Source: Halococcus agarilyticus
Lineage (GTDB): Archaea > Halobacteriota > Halobacteria > Halobacteriales > Halococcaceae
Direction: 5' to 3'
DNA length: 64,000 nt
NCBI RefSeq assembly: GCF_000334895.1
Contig: NZ_BAFM01000015.1
Coordinates: forward strand, 36,586-100,585
The position numbers and the translations under genes were made by a program. Position 1 is the stretch's first letter; every line of letters starts with the position of its first letter. The notes beneath the pieces were generated by a model. The model saw only the letters and a list, made by a program, of their open reading frames with translations. It ran no database searches and was not told where the DNA came from. Below, piece by piece: positions 25,263-34,962 of the stretch.

Positions 25263-25454
25263 ATGGCCACCGAAACCGTCGGGACCGATCGCGGCGTGGG
25301 ATTCGCGGTGCTGTTCGGACTGCTCGGCCTCGCTGGCGCGCTCGTGGCGTTCGCCGCGGCGCTCGCACACAGTCAGGTCGTCGCGGCGTGGGGCTTTGCG
25401 GCCGCGGTGCTCGCCGGGGCGATCCTCGTCGTGGGGATCCACCTCTCCGGGTGA
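25263..25454 (+). CDS. 63-residue two-span membrane protein
   Basis: A tiny protein made almost wholly of two hydrophobic helices (about residues 12-34 and 39-60) joined by an AHSQVVAAWG loop, with a polar start. It resembles small haloarchaeal DUF7525-type proteins, but this assignment is tentative. It is divergent from the LEA2 gene and close upstream of the 25519 gene. Function is unknown. Confidence 0.7.
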   Translation: MATETVGTDRGVGFAVLFGLLGLAGALVAFAAALAHSQVVAAWGFAAAVLAGAILVVGIHLSG

Positions 25455-25518
25455 CGCCGCGCGGCCAGGCGTCGAATCGCTACAAAGGATTAAGGGCGTC
25501 ACGACCGTAGTCTACGTA

Positions 25519-25743
25519 ATGACCGACTTCACCGAGGAGGACCGCCGGATCCTCGCGTACCTCCACGACAGCGTCGCCCGTGGGGAGCGGTACTTCCGGT
25601 CGAAGAACATCGCCGACCAGCTCGGCCTGAGCTCGAAACAGGTCGGCGTTCGCCTCCCGCGGCTGGCCGAGCGCACCGAGGACATCGAGATCGAGAAGTG
25701 GGGCCGCGCCAAGTCGACGACGTGGCGCGTCTCGCCGGGCTGA
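25519..25743 (+). CDS. Small winged-HTH protein (DUF7123-like)
   Basis: A 74-residue, highly charged protein with a winged-helix pattern (RRILAYLHDSVARGERYFRSK, NIADQLGLSSKQVGVRLPRLAE) and a wing ending STTWRVSPG. It probably binds DNA or RNA. A GATTAAGG box at 25488, 31 bases before the ATG, is identical to that of the PhoU-like gene. The 159-base gap to the convergent permease gene contains a TTCTTTCTTTCG stretch that could serve as a terminator. Confidence 0.8.
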   Translation: MTDFTEEDRRILAYLHDSVARGERYFRSKNIADQLGLSSKQVGVRLPRLAERTEDIEIEKWGRAKSTTWRVSPG

Positions 25744-25902
25744 TCCCCGCAGTCGATCGGACAACTGCTCGACATCCCGAACGGTTCTCGTCGTCGTTCT
25801 TTCTTTCGAGTGAAGCAAATCGACCCGGATCTGTCTCGTCCCTTCGTTGCAAAACCGCTCACTCGTTCTCGACCCATCGGAGTCGAACGTCGCGGCAGTC
25901 GA

Positions 25903-26985
25903 TCACCCCTCCATGCCGCTGAACGAGAGTCCCCCCTCGATGTAGCGCTGGGCGAACAGGTACACGAGCATGATCGGTGTCGCGAAGGTGAGCGCGAACG
26001 CGGAGAAGCGCGCCCACGGGATGGAGTACTCGCTGATGAGGGAGTACAGTCCGACGGGCAGGGTGTAGTTCTCGGTGCCGAGCAGGGTCTGGGCGACCAC
26101 GAACTCCGTCCAGCCGGTGAGAAAGGTGAAGACGAACACCGTGGCGAGTCCCGCGGCCGAAAGCGGCAGGATGACCTCGGTGAGGACGCGCCACGGCGGC
26201 GCACCGTCGACGACGGCGGCCTCCTCGTACGAGACGGGGATGCCGTCCATGTACGTCTTCAGCAGCCACGTGTTGAACGGGACCGCGGTCGCCGCGTAGT
26301 ATACCGCGAGCGCGAGCTTGCTGTCGTTGATGCCGAACTGGACGTAGACGGTGTACAGCCCGATCAACAGCGCGACGCCGAGCCCGCCGCCGACCTGGGT
26401 CATCAACACGTACACGAACAGCACCTTCCGGCGTAGGATGAACTCCCGGCGCGAGAGCGCGTACGCCGCCGGTACCACCAGCGTCATGGCAATGACGACG
26501 GTCGGGATCGCGACCGTGAGGCTGTTCCAGAGGAACCCCTTGAACCCCGAGGGGTTCTCGACGCCGTACTGTGAGACGTCGAGGACGACGAGTTCCGGCG
26601 TGTCGACGACGATGGCGAGATCGGAAACGGGGACGTTCAGGGAGACGGTGTACGCCGGAACGACGAGATCGCCGACGACCCAGAGGAACGGCTGCAGCGA
26701 CGGGTTCTTCGGGAGCAGCGCCAGCCCGCCCGACGAGTAGATCGAGCCTCCTGAGCCGGAGAGCGCGGCCGTGAGGATCCAGTAGATCGGGAACAGCAGG
26801 AGGAGAACGACGAGCAGGGCACCGAGGGTCGCCCCGACCGTCTTCAGCGGTTCGAGGGGTGATATTTTGCCGCGTCTGACCCCCTGTACCGTGTAGGCCG
26901 CATCCCGGGCGGCCGCCAGCGGTCGGAGCGCGAGGCTCCGGGCGTCCCCTTTCAGCCGGCGACCGATTCTGGTGACGAGACTCAC
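25903..26985 (-). CDS. Sugar ABC transporter permease, MalG-like
   Basis: A 360-residue inner-membrane permease with about six membrane segments and the EAA loop YEEAAVVDGAPPWRVLTEVILPLS near residues 245-268, the site that contacts the ATPase. A large external insertion after the first span (about 75-130) is characteristic of archaeal MalG-type permeases. The GTG at 26985 overlaps the stop of the MalF-like gene (GTGA). It forms the oligosaccharide import channel with that protein. Confidence 0.92.
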   Translation of the reverse strand: MSLVTRIGRRLKGDARSLALRPLAAARDAAYTVQGVRRGKISPLEPLKTVGATLGALLVVLLLLFPIYWILTAALSGSGGSIYSSGGLALLPKNPSLQPFLWVVGDLVVPAYTVSLNVPVSDLAIVVDTPELVVLDVSQYGVENPSGFKGFLWNSLTVAIPTVVIAMTLVVPAAYALSRREFILRRKVLFVYVLMTQVGGGLGVALLIGLYTVYVQFGINDSKLALAVYYAATAVPFNTWLLKTYMDGIPVSYEEAAVVDGAPPWRVLTEVILPLSAAGLATVFVFTFLTGWTEFVVAQTLLGTENYTLPVGLYSLISEYSIPWARFSAFALTFATPIMLVYLFAQRYIEGGLSFSGMEG

Positions 26986-27947
26986 TGTTCGGCCACCCCG
27001 TCGGCGAGTCGCCCACGCTTGACGTTGAGCCACATGAACGCGCCGATGAACGCCACGGCGACGAGGCTGATCGCCGCGCCACGACCGTACTCGGCGAACG
27101 AGAGCGCCTCGCGGTAGCCGTACACCACGATCAGCTCGTTCGCGCGGGCGGGGCCGCCCTGGTTGAACACGAACGGAATGAGGAACTGCTGGAACGACGC
27201 CGCGGCGGTGAGGATCGACGCGAACAGCACGGGGCGTTTGATCGACGGCAGCGTCACGTGGACGAACCGCGAAACGTACCCCGCACCGTCGACTTTCGCC
27301 GCCTCGTGGAGCTCGCCGGGCACGTCTTGGAGCGCGCTCACCGTGATGATGACCATGAACGGGTACGCGAGCCACGCCTCCGTGATGTTGTACGCGAAGA
27401 AGGCCGACCAGCGACCGGAGAGCCACGAGATCGTCCCGAGATCGAGTGCGGAGAGTAACTGGTTCGCGAGCCCGAACTCGGCGGAGCTGAAGATGCCGCG
27501 CCACACCGTGACGGTGAAGATGGCGGGCAGCCCCATCGGCAGGATGATGAACGACCGCATGAGTCGCTTGCCGCGCACGCGGTCGCTGGTCACCACCAGA
27601 GCGATCCCGAGGCTGAGTCCGATCTTCAGCGCGACGCTGGTCGCGACGAACAGCCACGTGATCCCGAAGGAGTTCCAGAACTGGGGGTCGGTGAGGACGC
27701 TGACGTAGTTTTCGAGCCCCACGAACGTCGCCTCCCCGAAGGTGAGGACCGAGGCGGCCCCCTCGCCGGCGAACAGCGTCGCGGGCTCGGCGTTCGTCAG
27801 CGAGATCCCCACGAGATACACCACCGGGAACAGCATGAACGCCGCGAAGACGAACAGTCCAGGGAGGACGAACAGCAGGGAGACGTCGCGCTTCTCGAGG
27901 AACGGGATCGTCTCGATGCGGCGCGCGACACGCGAAACCGTGCTCAC
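26982..27947 (-). CDS. Sugar ABC transporter permease, MalF-like
   Basis: A 321-residue permease with six membrane segments and the EAA loop LHEAAKVDGAGYVSRFVHVTLPSIKRP near residues 215-240. The GTG at 27947 starts 7 bases after the stop of the binding-protein gene and gives a compact N-terminus; an earlier start would add 23 basic residues overlapping the upstream gene. It is cotranscribed with the binding protein and the MalG-like partner. Confidence 0.92.
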   Translation of the reverse strand: MSTVSRVARRIETIPFLEKRDVSLLFVLPGLFVFAAFMLFPVVYLVGISLTNAEPATLFAGEGAASVLTFGEATFVGLENYVSVLTDPQFWNSFGITWLFVATSVALKIGLSLGIALVVTSDRVRGKRLMRSFIILPMGLPAIFTVTVWRGIFSSAEFGLANQLLSALDLGTISWLSGRWSAFFAYNITEAWLAYPFMVIITVSALQDVPGELHEAAKVDGAGYVSRFVHVTLPSIKRPVLFASILTAAASFQQFLIPFVFNQGGPARANELIVVYGYREALSFAEYGRGAAISLVAVAFIGAFMWLNVKRGRLADGVAEQ

Positions 27948-27954
27948 GAGTGGA

Positions 27955-29304
27955 TCACTCCCAGTTGTTCTCGATGGTCGTTGCGGCCTGACTGAGGGCG
28001 GCCTCCGGGGCGGCATCCCCGTTGAACGCCTTGATGAGCGCGGTCTCCATCGCCGGCCAGACCTTGTTCATCTTCGGGTGGGTCGGCATCGGCGTCCCCC
28101 CTTCGACGGTCTTGGAGAACGCCTGGACCTCGCTCGGCAGCTCGTCGCTGCCGACGAGGCTCGACAGGACCGGGATGGATCCCTGGTCCTTCGCGAGTTT
28201 CAGCAGGTGGTCCTCGTTGGTGACGTACCACTCCACGAAGCTCCGCGCGGCGTTCGTCGCGGCGTCGTCTTGCTCCATCCCCTTCGAGAAATACCACATC
28301 GTGATCCCGGTGTAGGGGTTCGGCTCGCCGCCGTCGGGCGTCGGGAGCGTCGTGACCTCGTAGTTCACCCCTTTCTCGTTGAGTGTGGCGAGATACCACG
28401 GGCCGTTGATGGCAAAGGCCGCGTTGCCCGCGGCGAAGGCGGCCGCCTGCGGCTCGTACTTCGGGTCGTTCGGCATGTACGGCTTGAGGTTTTCGAGCGC
28501 GAACTCGAGCCCACGGACGGTCTCTTCGCTGTCGACCCCGAGCATCGGATCCTTGTCGGGGTCGAAGTAGTACCCGCCGAACGACTGGAGCCACGCGCTG
28601 GTGAAGTACGGGTCGAACGGGTAGCTCAACCCGTACGTGCTGTTGTCCGGGTCGTGGTGTTCCTCCATCACCGAGACCATCTCCGACACCGACGTCGGGG
28701 CCTCGTCGACCATGTCGGTGTTGTAGATCAGCGTCACCGTCTCCGCCGAGTGGGGGAGACCGACGACGTTGTCCTCGAACTGGACGGCCCCCGCGGCCGC
28801 GCTCGTGAACGTATCGAGATTCACGTCGAGTGCGTCGCTCCCATCCACGACGAACCCGCGCTGGAAGTAATCGCCGACCCAGTCGTGCGCCCACTCGAAG
28901 GTCTGTGGCCCCTGGCCGGCGGGGACCGCGCTCGTGGTCTTCTTCTCCAGATCCGAGATGTCCGCACCTTCGATCGTGTGTTCGGACTGTTCGTTGAACG
29001 CCTGCATCGCGCTCTTCCGGGCGGGGATCTCGGGTTTCGGGAGCGAGTACCACGCCTTCGCGGTGCCGGCCGGGCCCGACGACTGGGTGTCGCTGCCCCC
29101 GGTCCCACCGGCGGAGTCGTTGGTTGCGTCACCGGACGAGGCGTTGCCGCCGGCGGACGAGCCATTGCCGCCGCCGGACCCCCCACCGCCGTTCTGTGTC
29201 CCGTCCCCGGATCCCTGTTGCTGGGCACTGATGCAGCCCGCGACGGCCACCAGGGCGCTCGTCCCACCGATCCGCTTCAGCAGCGTTCTGCGATCCGTTG
29301 TCAT
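27955..29304 (-). CDS. Tat-exported sugar-binding lipoprotein of the ABC importer
   Basis: A 449-residue extracellular solute-binding protein (maltose/maltodextrin type). A twin-arginine signal (DRRTLLKRIGG) ends in lipobox VAGC (Cys24). A Gly/Ser/Asn-rich spacer of about 60 residues anchors the folded binding domain. Features typical of MalE-like proteins are the hinge-region stretches ALPHSAETVTLIYNTD-like around 180 and AAAFAAGNAAFAINGPWYL around 310. It captures oligosaccharide for the two permeases. It is the first gene of the operon and has an operator-like repeat just upstream. Confidence 0.92.
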   Translation of the reverse strand: MTTDRRTLLKRIGGTSALVAVAGCISAQQQGSGDGTQNGGGGSGGGNGSSAGGNASSGDATNDSAGGTGGSDTQSSGPAGTAKAWYSLPKPEIPARKSAMQAFNEQSEHTIEGADISDLEKKTTSAVPAGQGPQTFEWAHDWVGDYFQRGFVVDGSDALDVNLDTFTSAAAGAVQFEDNVVGLPHSAETVTLIYNTDMVDEAPTSVSEMVSVMEEHHDPDNSTYGLSYPFDPYFTSAWLQSFGGYYFDPDKDPMLGVDSEETVRGLEFALENLKPYMPNDPKYEPQAAAFAAGNAAFAINGPWYLATLNEKGVNYEVTTLPTPDGGEPNPYTGITMWYFSKGMEQDDAATNAARSFVEWYVTNEDHLLKLAKDQGSIPVLSSLVGSDELPSEVQAFSKTVEGGTPMPTHPKMNKVWPAMETALIKAFNGDAAPEAALSQAATTIENNWE

Positions 29305-29319
29305 GGTGAACGTTGGATG

Positions 29320-29346
29320 AAAGAGTCGTTCACGTCTTAACTCTTT
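29320..29346 (-). promoter_or_regulatory. 7-base inverted repeat across the sugar ABC promoter
   Basis: AAAGAGT (29320-29326) and ACTCTTT (29340-29346) are exact reverse complements with a 13-base spacer that holds the TATA-like TTAAGACG (coding strand). It lies 16-42 bases upstream of the ATG at 29304. The geometry fits an operator for the TrmB protein encoded at 34963, which is inference. Confidence 0.55.
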
Positions 29347-29480
29347 GGGGATGTGACCGACCCGCACAGTAGCGGCAAGGACCGGTTCCGCGGGCGTTCG
29401 GCGAGGGTCGCTCAGCGCGCGCTCGAAACGGGGAAAGCGGACGGCGGGACGCCTCCGGGACGACCGAATACAATTTGGGA

Positions 29481-29504
29481 CGAAATTTCACCTCGCATAT
29501 TTCG
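29481..29504 (+). promoter_or_regulatory. Inverted repeat upstream of the sugar ABC ATPase gene
   Basis: CGAAAT (29481-29486) and ATTTCG (29499-29504) are reverse complements with a 12-base spacer in an AT-rich stretch. A five-codon open frame (ATG at 29522, stop TAG at 29537) lies between it and the ATPase start. It is a candidate promoter/operator region, weaker than the 29320 site. Confidence 0.4.
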
Positions 29505-29549
29505 TTGGGAGGGGAAGAACTATGTGCGTTCGTCCGTAGACTGCAGCGA

Positions 29550-30674
29550 ATGGCAACCGTCACGCTCGACACCCTCAGAAAGGAGTTCGACAGCGGACGC
29601 ATCGTCGCGGTCGACGACGTCTCCCTCGATGTGGCGGACGGCGAGTTCGTCACGGTCGTCGGACCGTCGGGCTGTGGGAAGTCCACGACGCTCCGCATGA
29701 TCGCGGGGCTGGAGGGACCGACGTCGGGGCGGGTGCTGATCGACGGCGAGGACGTCACCGACGTTCACGCGCGTCGCCGCGACGTGGCGATGGTGTTCCA
29801 GAACTACGCGCTGTACCCCCACAAGACCGTCCGGCAGAACATGGCGTTCGGGCTCCGGATGAGCACCGACCTCGGGAGCGACGAGCGCGACGCGAAGGTC
29901 GACGAGACGGCGGCGATGATGGGGATCGAGGACCTGCTCGACGACCAGCCGGGCGAGCTCTCGGGCGGCCAGAAGCAGCGGGTCGCGCTCGGGCGGGCGA
30001 TCGTGCGCGAACCCGACGTGTTCCTGTTCGACGAACCACTCAGCAATCTCGACGCGAAGCTCCGCACGAGCATGCGCACCGAGATCCAGCGCCTCCAGGA
30101 GGAGCTGGGAACCACGGCGATCTACGTCACCCACGACCAGGAGGAGGCGATGACGATGGGCGACCGGCTCGCCATCCTGAACGGCGGCGTCCTCCAGCAG
30201 ACCGGCACGCCGAAGGAGGTGTACGCGAACCCCGAGAGTGAGTTCGTCGGCGGGTTCGTCGGCTCGCCGTCGATGAACGTCCTCGACGTCACCGTCGAGC
30301 GTACCGACGACGGCGTCACGCTCGCGAACGAGGGCCGGTTCGCGTACGCGCTGGGCGGCGACCGCGGCGAGCGCGTCGCCGCGACCGACGCGACGACCGC
30401 ACGGCTCGGGATCCGCCCCGAGAACGTCCGCGTGACCGACGATCGCGAGGGGATCGAGACGACCGTCGAGGTCGTCGAACCGATCGGGAGCGACAACTAC
30501 CTCTACCTCGATCTCGGAGAGGACTTCATCGCTCGCGTCGACTCGGACGTCGAACCGGAGACCGGCGACACCGTCCGGGTGACGTTCGACGAGAAGGACG
30601 TCCACCTGTTCGACGCGGAGAGCGGCGACTCGCTGCTGTCGGGAGACGAGGAGCCGGCGGTCGTCACGGCCTGA
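29550..30674 (+). CDS. Sugar ABC transporter ATP-binding protein (MalK/UgpC type)
   Basis: A 374-residue ATPase with Walker [11 protein letters not shown] (residues 36-45), signature LSGGQKQR near 134, Walker B VFLFDEPLSNLD near 154, the H-loop in YVTHDQEEAMTM, and a C-terminal OB-type regulatory domain from about 235. It energises import through the MalF/MalG-like permeases encoded divergently. The ATG at 29550 is preferred because it places the MATVTLDTLRK opening normal for MalK. Confidence 0.93.
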   Translation: MATVTLDTLRKEFDSGRIVAVDDVSLDVADGEFVTVVGPSGCGKSTTLRMIAGLEGPTSGRVLIDGEDVTDVHARRRDVAMVFQNYALYPHKTVRQNMAFGLRMSTDLGSDERDAKVDETAAMMGIEDLLDDQPGELSGGQKQRVALGRAIVREPDVFLFDEPLSNLDAKLRTSMRTEIQRLQEELGTTAIYVTHDQEEAMTMGDRLAILNGGVLQQTGTPKEVYANPESEFVGGFVGSPSMNVLDVTVERTDDGVTLANEGRFAYALGGDRGERVAATDATTARLGIRPENVRVTDDREGIETTVEVVEPIGSDNYLYLDLGEDFIARVDSDVEPETGDTVRVTFDEKDVHLFDAESGDSLLSGDEEPAVVTA

Positions 30675-30683
30675 GGAAGGAGT

Positions 30684-32711
30684 TCAGTCGTTCGCCGCGA
30701 CGGCCGACCGTTCGAACATGGAGTACCGATCGAGGAGTGCGACGGTCGCGAGGCGCAGTGCGTGCGACCAGCCGAGCGGCGTCGCGCTGTCGGGCGTGCC
30801 GTCGTCGAACACCTGTTCCGGGAGGTAGCCGCTGTCGAGCGCGAGCGGCCCGTCGGGGAGGACGAGCCCGAGCAGCTCCCGGGCCAGCGCGGCGAGGCGG
30901 TCGGCGCGGTCGTCGTCGCGCTCTTCGAGCATCGCGGCGAGCGTCCCGGCGGCGTGCGCCCCCCACGCCGTCGAGACGGTCCAGATCTTCTCGCCCTCCT
31001 GATCGCGCCGTCGCCACGCGTCGCCCTCGTAGCGAACCAGGCCGGCGATCGCTCCCGAACCGGGGTCGCGACGGAGCTCGTCCACGACCCCTGTGACGTG
31101 CGAGACGAGCCGATCGAGACGAGCCTCCTTGACGTCGCCGATCCGGGCGTACGCGCGGTGAGCACCGACGAGCGCGAACGTCGCGGAATCACACCGTCGG
31201 TCGAGGTCGCCGGCGTCGTCGTGGTCCGCGCCGTACTCGCGCAGGGCGTAGACGCCGCGCTCCGCACACCAGAGATCGCCCACGCCGTCGTACACCGCAG
31301 CGGCACGATCGGCCGCCCGGTCGGCGAGCGGGCCGTCGGACGCGGCCACGGTCGAATACGCTTCGAGGAAAGTGGCCGTGGTGTGGGTGAATCGCCCGGT
31401 CATGTCCTCCCACGCGTTCTCGCCAGCAATTGGCCGGCCGTCGGCAGCGAGGTCGGCGTCGAGTGCGTCGAGCGCGCGCTCCAGCACGTCGTGGTGGGCC
31501 GCGTCGTGCGTCGCGAGGGCCGACACGACGCTCGCGGTCTGGTCGGCCTGGTAGTCGTCGCGCTTGTCCGTTTCTAGTCGTCCGTTGGCCCAGCCCGGGG
31601 CGAGCGTGCCGTCGAACGCCCAGACGCGGTGGGGCCACGTCCCGTCGTCGAGCTGGGTCTCGGCGTAGGCCCTCGCGCTCCGGGCGTGCCAGTCGTCGAG
31701 CCCGAGGTCGAACTGGTGGTCCGCGTTACGGAGGAATTTCGAGATCGCGGCGTCGTCGCGGAACCACGCGTAGCCGTACCCCCCCGAATGGGTGTAGTAC
31801 GGGTCGAACTCCGGGCCGGCGATCCGGAGCCCCGTCCGTCCGGTGAGCATGGCGAGCACCCGCAGATCCGTCCCGATCGCGTCGGCGTGGGGGAGTCCGG
31901 TGGCGACGGACGCGCCGGCTCGTCGGGTCGCCGCGTCTTCGAGCGCGGCGGCGTCGTACTCGTTCGCGGTCGCCCGGACCTCGTCGAGTGCGGTCTCGCG
32001 CGATCGGTCGGCACGGCTCGTCACCAGGCTCGCGAGCGTCGCCGTCCCGCCCTCGGTCGGCAGGACACAGCGGACATCGCCACCCAGCACGTCCTCGCCG
32101 GAGGTCTGTTCCCCCTCTGTCTGGGGATACTCGATCGGCGTCCCGTCGAGGAGCGTCGCGACGTCGCCGAAGCCCGACCCACGAATCGCGTCGAACCCGG
32201 TGGCGCTCGCGAGGTAGTCGGCCTCCGCGGCGTGGTACAGTTCGACCGCGTCGCCGTGGTGGAGCTGGCCGATCCGGGTGTCGCGGCCGTCCGGAGCGAA
32301 GCCGACCGCGGCGACCACGTCGAGCGACTCGTCGGCCTCGCTTACGTCGACGCGAGTGACGTGACCCTCATCGAGCGTGAGGTCGTACTGCGTCACCCGG
32401 CCGTGGTCGGTCTCGTGTACCGTCACGACGAGCGTCGTGTCGCCGTCGTAGCGCTGGATGCTTCGCGCGGCGTCGAACCACGTCGTCGCGGCGTTCTCGC
32501 CAACTGGCCTGACGCCGAGTCGGGAGCGAACGATCCCGGTCAGCCCCACGAGCGGGTAGCTGAAGTCCCGGATCGAGCCGTCCCCGTCGACGTGGACGAG
32601 GCGTCCGTCGGAGCCCGAAAAGTGTCCGGTCGTCGTCCGACGCTCGCCGGGAAACCGGGTGGCGTCACCGTGATGACGTCTGTGGTCGTCGAGCGCGTCG
32701 CGAAGCTGCAT
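30684..32711 (-). CDS. Glycoside hydrolase family 15 (glucoamylase-type)
   Basis: A 675-residue protein without signal peptide, so cytosolic. An N-terminal beta-sandwich of about 270 residues precedes an (alpha/alpha)6 barrel. Recognisable segments are GGYGYAWFRDDAAISKFL near 325-342, DGTWPHRVWAFDG and ENAWEDMTGRFTHTTATFLEAY near 450-471, and VSTAWGAHAAGTLAAM near 595. GH15 enzymes release glucose from the non-reducing end of alpha-glucans. It lies convergent with the importer ATPase and divergent from the GH13 gene, matching degradation of imported oligosaccharide. Confidence 0.9.
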   Translation of the reverse strand: MQLRDALDDHRRHHGDATRFPGERRTTTGHFSGSDGRLVHVDGDGSIRDFSYPLVGLTGIVRSRLGVRPVGENAATTWFDAARSIQRYDGDTTLVVTVHETDHGRVTQYDLTLDEGHVTRVDVSEADESLDVVAAVGFAPDGRDTRIGQLHHGDAVELYHAAEADYLASATGFDAIRGSGFGDVATLLDGTPIEYPQTEGEQTSGEDVLGGDVRCVLPTEGGTATLASLVTSRADRSRETALDEVRATANEYDAAALEDAATRRAGASVATGLPHADAIGTDLRVLAMLTGRTGLRIAGPEFDPYYTHSGGYGYAWFRDDAAISKFLRNADHQFDLGLDDWHARSARAYAETQLDDGTWPHRVWAFDGTLAPGWANGRLETDKRDDYQADQTASVVSALATHDAAHHDVLERALDALDADLAADGRPIAGENAWEDMTGRFTHTTATFLEAYSTVAASDGPLADRAADRAAAVYDGVGDLWCAERGVYALREYGADHDDAGDLDRRCDSATFALVGAHRAYARIGDVKEARLDRLVSHVTGVVDELRRDPGSGAIAGLVRYEGDAWRRRDQEGEKIWTVSTAWGAHAAGTLAAMLEERDDDRADRLAALARELLGLVLPDGPLALDSGYLPEQVFDDGTPDSATPLGWSHALRLATVALLDRYSMFERSAVAAND

Positions 32712-32811
32712 TGGGTGGACCTCTCGCCCAGCACGTAATAACTTTGTTGTAATTGTAGTTCACTCGTCGTCGGATCGAAACGGTGAAACGGATCGGTGGC
32801 GACCCGGGAGT
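32712..32811. promoter_or_regulatory. Shared divergent promoter region of the GH15 and GH13 genes
   Basis: The 100 bases between the two glycosidase starts contain an AT-rich island (32734-32760). On the minus strand TTATTACG lies 29 bases before the GH15 ATG and is its likely TATA box. No canonical box stands 28-32 bases before the GH13 GTG. A TACAATT heptamer occurs here on the minus strand and also near 29468 upstream of the ATPase gene. Confidence 0.45.
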
Positions 32812-34878
32812 GTGCACCACCCCGGCCCACCGCGATTCCTCCACGTCGGCGAGTCGGTCGAGCTGGCCCCGCGCGACCCGGATCCGTCGGCGGCGTACGC
32901 GTGGCAGGTCGTGGATCGACCCCCGGCGAGCACGGCGTCGATCGACGACGGTGCGGTCGTCCATCTCGCGCCGGACGTTCCCGGCATCTACCGCGTCGAG
33001 TGCGACGCCCCCGACGGCACTCACACGCAGACCGTGCGGGCGTTCCCGGACCCCCGCCGCGAAGCGCGCTTCGGCGTGACTGCCGACGAGGTGGACGGGG
33101 ATCTCGACGGGATCGGCCACGCCGCCGTGATCGGGCAGTTCAACGACTTCACGATGGGCACCCACCGGGCCGAGCGCGAGGGCGATACGTGGACTCTCGA
33201 CGCGGCGCTGCCGCCAGGCACCCACGAAGCGATCTTCGCCTTCGACGACGCGTTCGACCCACACGCCACGAGCGAGGTCACGGTCGAGGGGGCCGGCCGG
33301 CCTCGCGTTCGTCTGGACGGCCGGTACGAGGACGACGCGGTCGTCGTGACCGCGACCGCCGACGCCGCTCCCAACGGAGGGGAGCCGAGCGTCGAGTTCC
33401 ACCTCGACGATCGCGACGCTCTCACGCGCGACGCGGTGACCGTCGACGGCGAAACGCTGCGTATTCCTCTCGATGACCTCCCCGAACTCGCACGCGTCCA
33501 CGCCGTCGCCGTCGCCGAGCGACACAGTATCGCCGACACGTTGACAATCCACGCCGAGCGCACTGGGGGGACGGTGAACGATGTCTCCGTCGACCGCCCC
33601 GCCGATCCTCCAGAATGGGTCCGCGACGCGACCATCTACGAGATCTTCGTCCGCGAGTTCGCGGGCGAGACCGTCGACACCACCTTCGAGGAGATCGAAC
33701 GGCGGGTCCCCTACCTCGAATCGCTCGGGATCGACGCCGTCTGGCTCACGCCGGTCTGTGAGAGCCCCACGCGCCACGGCTACCACATCACCGACCTGTT
33801 CGACACCGCCGCGGACCTCGGCACTCGCGAGGCGTTCGCGTCGCTGGTCGAGCGCCTCCACGCGGCCGACATCAGGGTGATCTTCGACCTCGTGATCAAC
33901 CACACTTCGCGGGACCATCCGGCGTTCCAGCTGCAGCGCGCGGGCGTCCCCGCGTACGCCGACCACTACGAGCGGATCCCGGCCGAGCGGGACACGACGG
34001 GCATCGACTGGGCCGGCGACGACGCGCCGGGCCACTACTTTACCTGGGACCGGATCCCGAACGTGAACTACGACTCGCTCGCCGTCCGGCAGTGGATGCT
34101 CGACGTCGTCGAGGAGTGGGCCCCGCTCGTCGACGGGTTCCGGTGCGACGTGGCGTGGGGCGTCCCCCACGGGTTCTGGAAGGAGGTCCGCAAGCGTCTG
34201 AAGGCCCGCGACGAGGAGTTCCTGTTGCTCGACGAAACCGTGCCGCGCGACGCCGCCTTCCGGGAGAACGAGTTCGACGTTCACTACGACACCGACCTCT
34301 ATGGCGCGCTGCGCGACGTCGGCACCGGCGACACACCGGCGTCGACCCTTCTCGACGCACTCTGCGACTCGCGTCGGCACGGCTACCCCGACGAGGCAGT
34401 CCACATGCGCTACGTCGAGAACCACGACGAGGACCGCTACGCCACCGAATGCGACGACGGCAGCCTGCGGCCCGCCGCGGCCGCGACGTTCACGCTGCCT
34501 GGCGTGCCGATGATCTACTACGGCCAGGAGCGTGGCGTTCCCGAGCAGCGCGGGACGATGCGGTGGCACGACGGCGACGCCGCCCTGACCGAGTTCCACC
34601 GCCGACTCGTCGCGCTCCGAAGCGAACGGCCGGCGCTCCGTGCGCCCGGCGTCGAACCCGTTGCGTGTGACGTCCACACCGGCGATCCCGAGCGCGTCGT
34701 CGCCTACGAGCGCGGCGGCGGGGACGACCGGCTGGTGGTCGTCCTGAACTTCGGCAGCGAGCCAGCGACCGTCACGCCCGAACGGGCCGTCGATCCGACC
34801 GATCAGCTCGGCGGATGCGACGTGAGCGCCGACGACGGGCTCCGGGTTCGTGACGTCGTCGTGTGCCCGACACGGTGA
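32812..34878 (+). CDS. GH13 alpha-amylase / neopullulanase-type enzyme
   Basis: A 688-residue protein with N-terminal beta-domains (about 1-250), which resemble carbohydrate-binding or immunoglobulin-like modules, then a GH13 barrel. Region I is DLVINHTS near 362, the nucleophile Asp is in VDGFRCDVAWGVP near 444, the acid/base Glu is in FLLLDETVP, and the third acid is in YVENHDEDRY. Each is intact. A C-terminal beta domain follows. No signal peptide is seen, so it acts in the cytosol on imported alpha-glucans or cyclodextrins. The start is GTG at 32812. Confidence 0.9.
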   Translation: MHHPGPPRFLHVGESVELAPRDPDPSAAYAWQVVDRPPASTASIDDGAVVHLAPDVPGIYRVECDAPDGTHTQTVRAFPDPRREARFGVTADEVDGDLDGIGHAAVIGQFNDFTMGTHRAEREGDTWTLDAALPPGTHEAIFAFDDAFDPHATSEVTVEGAGRPRVRLDGRYEDDAVVVTATADAAPNGGEPSVEFHLDDRDALTRDAVTVDGETLRIPLDDLPELARVHAVAVAERHSIADTLTIHAERTGGTVNDVSVDRPADPPEWVRDATIYEIFVREFAGETVDTTFEEIERRVPYLESLGIDAVWLTPVCESPTRHGYHITDLFDTAADLGTREAFASLVERLHAADIRVIFDLVINHTSRDHPAFQLQRAGVPAYADHYERIPAERDTTGIDWAGDDAPGHYFTWDRIPNVNYDSLAVRQWMLDVVEEWAPLVDGFRCDVAWGVPHGFWKEVRKRLKARDEEFLLLDETVPRDAAFRENEFDVHYDTDLYGALRDVGTGDTPASTLLDALCDSRRHGYPDEAVHMRYVENHDEDRYATECDDGSLRPAAAATFTLPGVPMIYYGQERGVPEQRGTMRWHDGDAALTEFHRRLVALRSERPALRAPGVEPVACDVHTGDPERVVAYERGGGDDRLVVVLNFGSEPATVTPERAVDPTDQLGGCDVSADDGLRVRDVVVCPTR

Positions 34879-34962
34879 TCCGCAACGTCCAAACCACCGA
34901 CGCCGGACGAACGCGGGACGTTACCGGACGTTGTAAATATCACCCCCGATAACCGAACTCGC

